Assembly: GCA_937900215.1 (NCBI GenBank)
Contig: CALCFH010000024.1
Location: forward strand, 1 to 9,679
Source of the DNA: an uncultured Cryomorphaceae bacterium
Lineage (GTDB): Bacteria > Bacteroidota > Bacteroidia > Flavobacteriales > Schleiferiaceae
Reading direction: 5' to 3'
DNA: 9,679 bases
A program made the position numbers and the translations under genes. Position 1 is the first letter of the stretch. Each line of letters begins with the position of its first letter. This document shows, piece after piece, positions 1-5,891 of the stretch. A model generated the notes under the pieces. The model did no database searches and was not told the DNA's origin. It saw only the letters and a program-made list of their open reading frames with translations.

Positions 1-180
1 CTCTGCCAAGCCTTTAACTAGCTGTTTTGGAAATTCTGCTTTTTGAGCGTAGTCTTCGATAATCGGACTAACCTCTTTTTTAACCCAAGAACGGGTAGTA
101 TCTCTAACCAACTTGTGCTCATCACTGAGCAGCTCATCCATTAAATAATAATCGGGAGATTGAAACTGATCTGTTGCCAT
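1..180 (-). CDS. Acyl-CoA dehydrogenase N-terminus (glutaryl-CoA dehydrogenase-like), cut by window edge
   Basis: This is a 60-codon open frame on the minus strand, starting at ATG 180-178 and running off the left edge. The translation begins MATDQFQSPDYYLMDELLSD and continues with EEHKL-like and REVSP-like stretches (here DEHKLVRDTTRSWVKKEVSP), followed by an AEFPK segment. That is the helical N-terminal domain of acyl-CoA dehydrogenases, and the wording resembles the glutaryl-CoA dehydrogenase-type members common in Bacteroidota. These FAD enzymes oxidise acyl-CoA thioesters in the cytoplasm and pass electrons to ETF; the glutaryl type also decarboxylates to crotonyl-CoA. The FAD-binding and catalytic base regions lie outside the window, so the exact substrate cannot be judged. 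The gene is divergent from the DUF4271 operon across an 85-base gap. The family call is firm and the glutaryl subtype is from memory of similar proteins. Confidence 0.8.
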   Translation of the reverse strand, partial: MATDQFQSPDYYLMDELLSDEHKLVRDTTRSWVKKEVSPIIEDYAQKAEFPKQLVKGLAE

Positions 181-196
181 ACCATAGTGTTTGCTG

Positions 197-204
197 CAAA
201 GGTA
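197..204 (-). promoter_or_regulatory. Candidate Bacteroidota -7 element for the acyl-CoA dehydrogenase gene
   Basis: Read on the minus strand, this site is TACCTTTG, an exact match to the TAnnTTTG -7 consensus of Bacteroidota sigma factor promoters. It lies 16 bases upstream of the ATG at 180, which would give a very short leader. I could not find a convincing TTG (-33) element 17-23 bases further upstream, so the call rests on the -7 match and its position. Confidence 0.4.
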
Positions 205-253
205 TACTTCAACAATGGTTTAATCGCCACAGTAAAGAAGCCAATTCAGCCCG

Positions 254-261
254 TACCTTTG
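254..261 (+). promoter_or_regulatory. Candidate Bacteroidota -7 element for the DUF4271-hemD-rnpA operon
   Basis: This is TACCTTTG on the plus strand, an exact TAnnTTTG match and identical to the divergent element at 197-204. Only four bases separate it from the proposed TTG start of the DUF4271 gene at 266. Transcription would therefore begin at or next to the start codon, giving a leaderless or nearly leaderless mRNA. No good -33 TTG element is visible at the usual spacing. Confidence 0.4.
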
Positions 262-265
262 CGGC

Positions 266-949
266 TTGGAAAGACTCGCACACAATACAGATTGGACCGT
301 ATTAATTTTACTAATCGGCTGTATTGTATTCATTTACACTCGCATTGTGTTTCCAAGAAAGTACAAAGCCCTGACAGATAGTGTAACCAATACGCGAAGC
401 CTATATCAGTTCTACAATCCAGACAGAGCCATTCCGTTTGATACCTTTTTGCTTCTAAAAGCCTTGCTGTTTTATTCCATTGTTCCGCTTACCCTAGTGG
501 TTTGCTATCGCTTTATCAGAAGGCAAGAACTGCAAGCCAGTGATTGGAAATTTTACATTGCCGTTATACTTTTTCTAGTAATCTTAGGCCAAATTCAAAG
601 ACAATCTGCAATACTTTTAGGCTGGATATTTAAGAGGGGGAAAGAAATCAATAACCAAATATTCATCAAAGCCTTTCTTTGGCATTGGAGCGCTTTAGGC
701 CTTATCCCTCTCACATTTATTGCCCTATTCTCACCCTTTGATCCGGTTTGGATAGCCATTATTCTTTCTACACTTCTGGCCATTTCGTATCTCTGGGCGG
801 TTGGAAGATCTATACAATCCTTTCGATCTAGAAGCCCGGTATCAATTACCTACCTTTTTTACTACCTTTGCGCGCTGGAAATTCTCCCTTGGTTGGTAGT
901 AATTCATCACATGGGTGAATTGTGGAAATTGACCGGTTTAAAGGCATAA
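266..949 (+). CDS. DUF4271 family integral membrane protein
   Basis: The product is a 227-residue hydrophobic protein with about six predicted membrane segments, near residues 11-25, 62-82, 94-110, 142-158, 162-184 and 199-214. The opening (NTDW, then a hydrophobic helix, then FPRKYKAL) and the closing segment (LFYYLCALEILPWLVVI) match DUF4271 proteins, a Bacteroidota family usually found beside hemD. Its function is unknown; the steady linkage to hemD only hints at a role near heme synthesis or the envelope. The start is TTG 266. An in-frame TAA lies upstream at 233-235, and the next in-frame ATG is at residue 216, so no ATG start is possible. It is the first gene of the plus-strand operon, and its 3' end reaches the hemD start region. 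Confidence 0.82.
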   Translation: MERLAHNTDWTVLILLIGCIVFIYTRIVFPRKYKALTDSVTNTRSLYQFYNPDRAIPFDTFLLLKALLFYSIVPLTLVVCYRFIRRQELQASDWKFYIAVILFLVILGQIQRQSAILLGWIFKRGKEINNQIFIKAFLWHWSALGLIPLTFIALFSPFDPVWIAIILSTLLAISYLWAVGRSIQSFRSRSPVSITYLFYYLCALEILPWLVVIHHMGELWKLTGLKA

Positions 950-960
950 AAACATTGGAA

Positions 961-1713
961 TTGAAAATCAAATCTATTCTTGTATCTCAGCCGGAACCTA
1001 AGACGGACGTAAGTTCGCCTTATCAAGAACTAGCAGAGAAAAATAAAATTAAAATCGATTTCCGCCCTTTTATTCACGTTGAAGGTGTGGCGCATGCAGA
1101 TTTTAGAAAAGACAAGGTCAATCCGGCAGAGCATGGTGCAGTTATTTTCACTAGTAGAAATGCGGTAGATCACTTCTTTCGTATTTGCGAAGAAATGAGG
1201 ATACCCATTAGCAATGAACTGAAGTATTTCTGTCCTTCAGAAGCCATAGCCCTTTACTTACAGAAGTATGTGGTCTACCGCAAGCGCAAAATCTACTTTG
1301 GCAATGGCGACTTTAAAGACCTGCTTCCTCATTTGAAAAAGAACAAGGACGAAAAGTTTTTACTGCCATCTAGCGACTCTTTAAAACCAGATATCCCTAA
1401 GTTTTTACTCGATAATAAAATCAATTACACACGTGCGGTTATCTACAAGACCGTATCAAGTGATTTGTCTGATTTAGCCGATGTCAACTACGATATGTTG
1501 GTTTTCTTTAGTCCGAGCGGAATTAAATCCCTTTTCCAAAATTTCCCGGACTTCAAACAGAACGAAACCCGTATTGCTGTTTTTGGATCAACCACCACTC
1601 AAGCAGCTGAAGAAGCAGGCTTGATTATCAATATTAAAGCACCTTCTAGCAAGTTCCCTTCCATGACTATGGCTATTGAAGCCTATGTTAAGGAGGTGAA
1701 CAAAGGAAAATAA
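961..1713 (+). CDS. hemD: Uroporphyrinogen-III synthase
   Basis: Converts hydroxymethylbilane to uroporphyrinogen III (EC 4.2.1.75), the branch-point step of cytoplasmic tetrapyrrole (heme) synthesis. The 250-residue product shows HEM4-family features: VIFTSRNAVDHFF (about 61-73), the KYFCPSEAIALYLQKY region (about 88-103), FFSPSG (182-187), and FGSTTTQAAEEAG (208-220) followed by PSMTMAIEAYV near the C-terminus. This matches the Bacteroidota form of the enzyme. I chose TTG 961 because it gives the N-terminus MKIKSILVSQPEP, which fits the family. GTG 922 (13 residues longer, overlapping DUF4271 by 28 bases) and TTG 955 are alternatives. An in-frame TGA at 916 and the lack of any ATG before residue 79 exclude an ATG start. 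The stop is followed after nine bases, in the same frame, by rnpA. Confidence 0.85.
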   Translation: MKIKSILVSQPEPKTDVSSPYQELAEKNKIKIDFRPFIHVEGVAHADFRKDKVNPAEHGAVIFTSRNAVDHFFRICEEMRIPISNELKYFCPSEAIALYLQKYVVYRKRKIYFGNGDFKDLLPHLKKNKDEKFLLPSSDSLKPDIPKFLLDNKINYTRAVIYKTVSSDLSDLADVNYDMLVFFSPSGIKSLFQNFPDFKQNETRIAVFGSTTTQAAEEAGLIINIKAPSSKFPSMTMAIEAYVKEVNKGK

Positions 1714-1714
1714 A

Positions 1715-1730
1715 GGATTCCTTTGAATCC
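1715..1730 (+). promoter_or_regulatory. Hairpin enclosing the rnpA start codon and SD-like sequence
   Basis: GGATTC (1715-1720), loop CTTT (1721-1724) and GAATCC (1725-1730) form a perfect 6-bp stem. The SD-like AAAGGA at 1712-1717 lies partly in the 5' arm, and the TTG start of rnpA (1723-1725) falls across the loop and the first base of the 3' arm. In RNA this would partly hide both. Translation of hemD, which ends at 1713, could melt it and couple the two genes. The pairing is seen in the sequence; a regulatory role is inference. Confidence 0.4.
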
Positions 1731-2085
1731 GCTTCTCTCTACATACCGGTTAAAATCGAGCAAAGAAATTGCCCTTCTTGTAAAAACAGGCAAAGGCAAG
1801 GTTAAATATCCCATAAAGCTCATTTACAACACCAATGAGCAGCAGGGCATCCGCATCGCCGTTGTTGCCTCAAAGCGTCTATTCAAAAGAGCAGTAGACC
1901 GAAATAGAATAAAGAGAATGATGCGTGAAGCCATTCGCTTAGAATTAGCCGCCATTCAAGACAGCATCCTCCCAAACCAATCCAACATAGATTTCCTGCT
2001 CATTTTTGTTGGAAAAGAGCTTCCTAAGCTCGAACATCTTAAAAAGAGCTTAGCCTCTTTGTTGAAGTTGGTCTACTCTTCCTAA
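1723..2085 (+). CDS. rnpA: Ribonuclease P protein component
   Basis: RnpA is the small basic protein that binds the RNase P RNA and helps it remove 5' leaders from pre-tRNAs. The 120-residue length is typical. The N-terminal RLKSSKEIALLVKTGKGKVKYP stretch resembles the family's substrate-leader binding region. The signature RNR motif is clear: VASKRLFKRAVDRNRIKRMMRE at about 48-69. A C-terminal GKELPKLEHLKKSLASLL helix follows. The start is TTG 1723, with AAAGGA about five bases upstream; the frame upstream is the hemD frame, closed by its TAA at 1711-1713, and the first internal ATG is at residue 66, inside the RNR motif. Placement downstream of hemD rather than next to rpmH/dnaA fits Bacteroidota. 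It converges with the Wzy-type gene, with a single base between the two stops. Confidence 0.93.
   Translation: MNPLLSTYRLKSSKEIALLVKTGKGKVKYPIKLIYNTNEQQGIRIAVVASKRLFKRAVDRNRIKRMMREAIRLELAAIQDSILPNQSNIDFLLIFVGKELPKLEHLKKSLASLLKLVYSS
2013..2031 (-). terminator. Possible intrinsic terminator of the polysaccharide operon (distal)
   Basis: Read on the minus strand: GAGCTT, loop AGG, AAGCTC, then TTTT. This 6-bp stem with a triloop and short T-run lies 56 bases beyond the Wzy-type stop, inside the 3' end of rnpA. It is the second of two tandem candidates. The bases also encode rnpA residues rich in K, E and L, so the hairpin may be a by-product of composition. Confidence 0.3.
2041..2060 (-). terminator. 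Possible intrinsic terminator of the polysaccharide operon (proximal)
   Basis: Read on the minus strand: AAAGAG, loop GCTAAG, CTCTTT followed by TT, giving a five-T run at the end. It lies 27 bases past the Wzy-type stop and within rnpA coding sequence on the other strand. The stem is AT-rich and weak. It overlaps an 8-bp inverted repeat (CTAAGCTC 2024-2031 with GAGCTTAG 2046-2053), so alternative folds compete. Confidence 0.28.
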
Positions 2086-2086
2086 T

Positions 2087-3379
2087 TCAAGTTTCCGCAG
2101 TTTCTTCACCGAGAAGTCTTTTTTGGGCTACGAGCAATCCGATAGGAAAGAAATGCATGAGCAACAATATAGCCCATGCGCGCTCTAACATAGACTCCGT
2201 TAAAGTGCAAAACAAAAAGAAGGTTAAGCAGGCCATGAGTAGATAGTCTTTGGCTTGGGCAGCGAGAATAAAATAGCCCCAAAGCCAAATAGAATAAAAT
2301 AGCAGCCCTACAATACCGCCGCCAATAAGAATTTCTAAAAACTGATTGTGGGCATTAAATCCACGGATATAACCCTGATGAAAGCCTAATTTCTTATAAT
2401 TATCTAAAATGGCTTCGTATCGATCGCCGATTCCCTTTCCAAACCAAATATCTTCTTGGGCCAACTTCCAATTCGAGCTCCAATTAGCCAATCGATAAGT
2501 GGCGCTGGAGAACTCCTCTGGTCCGCCTGAGATGGTATAGCTAAAGTCAGGCATAGAGAGATACCGATCTTTTAATGTCTTGGGTGCAAAAAACAAGAAT
2601 AATGCAAGGGCCATCGCACCAAAGAGCGGAATGAAAAGCAGTTTATACTGCCTCGATTTCAATGTATAAAGGAAAATTCCCAATCCAACTACCGCTATAA
2701 AAGCCAGTAAATTTATTCTTCCTTGCACCAAAACAAGGGCAACAACCAAGATTAGCAGAAAGAAACTCCACCGTATTTTATGGTTTGAATAAAAGATAAA
2801 GTAAATACAGATAAGTGCAGCTATACCCAAATAGGTGGCAAAGTATCCGGGATGCATAAACACATCTATTAACTCCTGATAGGTAAAGAACGATACATCT
2901 ACACTCCCCCTTATAGAGTCTACTGTGAAATAGCTCTTGCCCTCCAAAAACGCCCTGTAGGTTGCCCGTAGCATGGCAAGAATAAAAACAGCTAGAGAAC
3001 CGTACACCAGCGCTTTGAGCATAGAAAGCCAATAGCGTTCTTTCAAAAACCGTCTATTCAAAGCCAAGAAAAAGGGGGAAAACAAGATAGATAATTTGGT
3101 TTCCAAAGCACTTGCAACCGCATCTACATTGCTAGACCAAAAGGCAGAGCTGGCATAATAGAGAAAGAAAAGGGCGGGAAGAAAAACAAGCGGATTCAAC
3201 AAGGCACTTTTTGCTTCCGCCTTGTTGAATGAGATAAGAGAGTGCACAAATAGAGCGAATAAGGCAAGGTTAGAAAGCAATTGATTCCCACTTGGCAGTA
3301 CAAAAAAGAGAAAGCAGAGGAGATAGAAAAATCTTTTCTCTCCCTTTAGGCTTTCTACTTCATTCAACACCTTCTTCAA
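2087..3379 (-). CDS. O-antigen ligase/polymerase family (Wzy/WaaL-type) membrane protein
   Basis: This 430-residue protein has about ten to twelve hydrophobic segments and fits the O-antigen ligase (Wzy_C) family. Members either polymerise lipid-linked repeat units or ligate glycans to an acceptor, at the outer face of the inner membrane. Visible hallmarks are a periplasmic-loop MHPGYFATYL (175-184), the RINLLAF arginine (221), RLANW (296-300), FGKGIGD (313-319) and the signature FNAHNQFLEILIGGGIVGLL (341-360) with His344. Polymerase and ligase cannot be told apart by sequence; the operon context (flippase and primer transferase) favours a Wzy role. The start is given as TTG 3379; GTG 3370 and TTG 3367 are alternatives. 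A TAG closes the frame upstream at 3433-3431, no ATG lies between, and the first internal ATG is residue 120. It overlaps the WecA-type gene by 20 bases. Confidence 0.82.
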   Translation of the reverse strand: MKKVLNEVESLKGEKRFFYLLCFLFFVLPSGNQLLSNLALFALFVHSLISFNKAEAKSALLNPLVFLPALFFLYYASSAFWSSNVDAVASALETKLSILFSPFFLALNRRFLKERYWLSMLKALVYGSLAVFILAMLRATYRAFLEGKSYFTVDSIRGSVDVSFFTYQELIDVFMHPGYFATYLGIAALICIYFIFYSNHKIRWSFFLLILVVALVLVQGRINLLAFIAVVGLGIFLYTLKSRQYKLLFIPLFGAMALALFLFFAPKTLKDRYLSMPDFSYTISGGPEEFSSATYRLANWSSNWKLAQEDIWFGKGIGDRYEAILDNYKKLGFHQGYIRGFNAHNQFLEILIGGGIVGLLFYSIWLWGYFILAAQAKDYLLMACLTFFLFCTLTESMLERAWAILLLMHFFPIGLLVAQKRLLGEETAET

Positions 3380-4433
3380 GTTTGGCTTGCTTTCTTTTAA
3401 TTGTTTGTGGAATTTGAGCCAGCAGAAAGGCTAGTCCGTACACCATCAACAATAAATACTTGGCACGAAAGTAATCATTCATATAGTAGGCAAAGAGCGT
3501 AAAGAGCACACTGATAAAAACCAGCAAAAGAGTGGCCTTGAGCTGAGTAAATCCAATGTCTAACAATAAATGGTGAATGTGATTGCGGTCTGCATGCAGT
3601 GGAGACACTCTCAATACAAATACTCTGTAGAAAATAACACGTAGAGTATCCGCTACGGGAATAACCAATACGGCAGAAGCAAAGACCAAAGCGTCTATGT
3701 GCAGCAATTCTGGATTGATAAAGCGCTCATTGGCCTGAAGAAAATAAATGGTCATGGCCGCGTTGAGAAAGCCCAAAATCATGGAACCGCTGTCTCCCAT
3801 GAAAATTTTGGCATTGAAGAGATTGTACCTTAAGAATGCCAGCTGCGCACCGGCATTACTCAATGCGAGAATGAGAAACAAATGCTCGTTAAAATGATTG
3901 AACCAAATGGCATAGGTGAGACTTACAACCAAGCCTAAACCGCTACTCAATCCGTTTATACCGTCAATAAAATTGAAGGAGTTTACAATGCCCAAGAAAA
4001 ACAGAATACTTATAGAAACGCTTGTCCAATAGGGCAACACTCCAATATTGTACAAGCCATACAGACTCTCTAAGCGCACATCTCCCTGAAATACCAAAAT
4101 GGAAATGGCCAAAATCTGACCCAAGAACTTTTTATAGGGAGTAAGAGGAAAAAGATCGTCTTTCACGCCGGTTATAAAGAGAACAAAAAGAGCCACCAAC
4201 AATGAATTGAGCTTTGGGTTCACCAAACCCGAGCTGAAGAAAACAAAAGACATGAGCATTCCACCAAAAATGGCTATTCCACCCAAGGGAGAAATGCGCT
4301 GCTTATGAAGCTTTCGCTTGTCTGGCTTATCATACAGCCTCTTAACCAGAGACAAACGAATAACAGCTGGGATTGAAAAATACGTGATTAAAAAGGCAGT
4401 GATGAAGGAGGCTATGGGGGCAAATGGAATCAA
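3360..4433 (-). CDS. WecA/MraY-type undecaprenyl-phosphate sugar-1-phosphate transferase
   Basis: An initiating enzyme of surface glycan synthesis: it moves a sugar-1-phosphate (often GlcNAc or a derivative) from a UDP-sugar to undecaprenyl phosphate in the inner membrane. The 357-residue, roughly ten-helix protein carries the superfamily motifs in order: DKPDKRKLHK (35-44), LGGIAIFGG (50-58), KDD with Asp92/Asp93, NSFNFIDGINGL (151-162) containing the NxxNxxDG signature, MGDSGS (212-217), and the WecA-type HADRNHIHHLL (280-290). The HIHH motif separates it from MraY of peptidoglycan synthesis. The sugar used cannot be read from sequence. The start is TTG 4433: a TAA lies just upstream in frame, and the first internal ATG (residue 59) would remove conserved residues. 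The TTG overlaps the TGA of a small upstream reading frame. Confidence 0.88.
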   Translation of the reverse strand: MIPFAPIASFITAFLITYFSIPAVIRLSLVKRLYDKPDKRKLHKQRISPLGGIAIFGGMLMSFVFFSSGLVNPKLNSLLVALFVLFITGVKDDLFPLTPYKKFLGQILAISILVFQGDVRLESLYGLYNIGVLPYWTSVSISILFFLGIVNSFNFIDGINGLSSGLGLVVSLTYAIWFNHFNEHLFLILALSNAGAQLAFLRYNLFNAKIFMGDSGSMILGFLNAAMTIYFLQANERFINPELLHIDALVFASAVLVIPVADTLRVIFYRVFVLRVSPLHADRNHIHHLLLDIGFTQLKATLLLVFISVLFTLFAYYMNDYFRAKYLLLMVYGLAFLLAQIPQTIKRKQAKLEEGVE

Positions 4434-4615
4434 AACAAAGACTTAAATAAAAGATTTTCTGCCATCACCATTCCCAAAGTAAATCCACATAGGACCATTC
4501 AATGTTTTAATTCTCTTGCAAAATACGCTTTATTCAAAGGATGAATACGAGTCTGAGCCAGATAAACCGCAGGGCCTTTCTCCAACCTTCTATTCCCTTG
4601 CTTTAGAGAATGCAA
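4430..4615 (-). pseudogene. Small interrupted reading frame between flippase and WecA-type genes
   Basis: The 204 bases between the two polysaccharide genes hold one minus-strand frame from TTG 4615 to TGA 4430, broken by one in-frame TGA at 4501-4499. The first part reads LHSLKQGNRRLEKGP... and ends ...YFARELKH; immediately after the stop comes ATG 4498, encoding the 22-residue MVLCGFTLGMVMAENLLFKS-LF. The second part is hydrophobic, like a membrane helix. It could be the decayed C-terminus of a membrane protein, a short leader peptide coupled to the next gene (its TGA overlaps the next TTG as TTGA), or chance. I do not recognise it. No promoter, tRNA or terminator is otherwise clear in this gap; an AT-only palindrome (AGAAAAT/ATTTTCT) sits at 4616-4630. 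Confidence 0.25.
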
Positions 4616-4637
4616 AGAAAATTATTTTCTCTTGATT

Positions 4638-5891
4638 TTAGGCGGATGTAATCTTGTTCTTCATTGCCTTTTTAAAGAGCAAATAACCCACAATCACCAT
4701 AAATACTTCTATCACAACTTTAATCCAAGTGGCAGCAAAAACACCAGTATAGGGAAGGATGCTAAAATTGAGGATTGCCGTTAGTGCTCCTGTGCTCAGC
4801 ACTAAAATGAGGTATTTGCGGTCTTCCTTTAAAACCATTAAGCCTTGATAAGAATAGAAATGACTGAAAGAGGTGAGCAGCAAAAGGATGGATAGAATTC
4901 GAAGTAGGGGTACTGCCGAAGCATAGTCTTGGCCAAAAACAAGCTGCACAATAAAAGGGGCTAGCAGGTACAACACGAGAGTGGCTACCAACCCAAAAAG
5001 AACCGTGTACAGAAAGAGCTTCTTAAACTGTCGGGCATATTCGAGTGGATCTCTTTTGTAGACATTCGACAAAAATGGAAACAAGGCTCCAACCAAAGGC
5101 AGGAACATAAAACTCTGCGCAACGATAATGAGTTTGGCAGCAGCGGCAAAATAGCCCAATTCTCTTTCAGGTATATATAAACCCAGAATTAGCACCGAAC
5201 TAAAAGTAGATACACGTACCGAAAAATGAGAAACAAAGGCATACAAACCTTGCTTCAAATAGGCCTTTACCATTCTCGAGGCTGGCAGTCGTAGCTTTAA
5301 ATAAGGGAGCTTCTTCAAAGTGTAGAACAAGGTGAAAAGCGCTACCCCAATTTGAGCGAATCCATTTATAGCCAAAACGATGGGATAGTCTTCCTTCGAC
5401 TGAATAAGTGAAAAAATGGCAACTGCTGCCAGTGCTTTAACAACAATATTAATGAAGGCCAGAATGCCTGCCTTTTGCAGTCCTTGAAAAACATATTCTG
5501 GATACAGAGCCCATCCAACCACCATGGGAAAGGCATACCATAGCAATAGCCTTTTTTCCTCCAAAGCAGGCACAGAATAGAGTACAATGCAAAAGAGTAC
5601 AGATACCCCAATTAAGAGGAGTAGACGGGTGTAAAAAACTATGGAGAAGGTAGAGGCTATTTGCTTTTCGTTCTTGGCATATGCGGCAATTCTTCGGGTG
5701 GCCGTGGTATTGAAACCGAAAATTACCACTGCCGAAAAATACAGAATCACTGCGGTGGAAAACTCTATAAGTCCGTAGTTCTCAGGCCCTACTACTCTGG
5801 TGATATAAGGCAATGTAATGAGTGGCAGAATAAAATTAGCTCCTTGTGTAATAAGCAGATACACAATGTTCTTGTACAAGACCTTTTGCAT
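4638..5891 (-). CDS. Wzx-type polysaccharide flippase (MOP superfamily)
   Basis: A 417-residue integral membrane protein of the polysaccharide biosynthesis/export family, which flips undecaprenyl-diphosphate-linked oligosaccharides from the cytoplasmic to the periplasmic face of the inner membrane. It is hydrophobic throughout, with about 12 helices. Typical wording includes ANFILPLITLPYITRVVGPE and NYGLIEF near the N-terminus, TTATRRIA around residue 60, and YPEYVFQGLQK, the counterpart of the family's P-x-[WY]-x-FQG-x-E/Q motif. I chose ATG 5891, which gives MQKVLYKNIVYLL. It overlaps the TGA of the glycosyltransferase as TGATG, a layout common in translational coupling. A longer start at ATG 5924 (11 more residues, 34-base overlap) is possible but gives an atypical polar extension. 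Substrate unknown. Confidence 0.87.
   Translation of the reverse strand: MQKVLYKNIVYLLITQGANFILPLITLPYITRVVGPENYGLIEFSTAVILYFSAVVIFGFNTTATRRIAAYAKNEKQIASTFSIVFYTRLLLLIGVSVLFCIVLYSVPALEEKRLLLWYAFPMVVGWALYPEYVFQGLQKAGILAFINIVVKALAAVAIFSLIQSKEDYPIVLAINGFAQIGVALFTLFYTLKKLPYLKLRLPASRMVKAYLKQGLYAFVSHFSVRVSTFSSVLILGLYIPERELGYFAAAAKLIIVAQSFMFLPLVGALFPFLSNVYKRDPLEYARQFKKLFLYTVLFGLVATLVLYLLAPFIVQLVFGQDYASAVPLLRILSILLLLTSFSHFYSYQGLMVLKEDRKYLILVLSTGALTAILNFSILPYTGVFAATWIKVVIEVFMVIVGYLLFKKAMKNKITSA

Noticed and set aside
1690..1699. Strong SD-like AAGGAGGTGA near the end of hemD
   Set aside because: It is about 24 bases from the rnpA TTG, too far to act as its ribosome binding site, and no closer start exists. 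It encodes the Lys-Glu-Val of the hemD C-terminus.
2104..2124. CTTC-ACCGA-GAAG followed by TC and six Ts as a plus-strand terminator for the rnpA operon
   Set aside because: The stem is only 4 bp. The T-run is real but the hairpin is too weak to call.
2778..3032. Antiparallel and alternate-frame open frames within the Wzy-type gene
   Set aside because: They lie wholly inside a well-supported gene in another frame, and their translations are cysteine- and tyrosine-rich with no recognisable domain.
4616..4630. Palindrome AGAAAAT-T-ATTTTCT just past the flippase stop
   Set aside because: The arms are almost all A/T with a one-base centre and no following T-run; it is expected by chance in AT-rich spacer and does not look like a terminator or operator.
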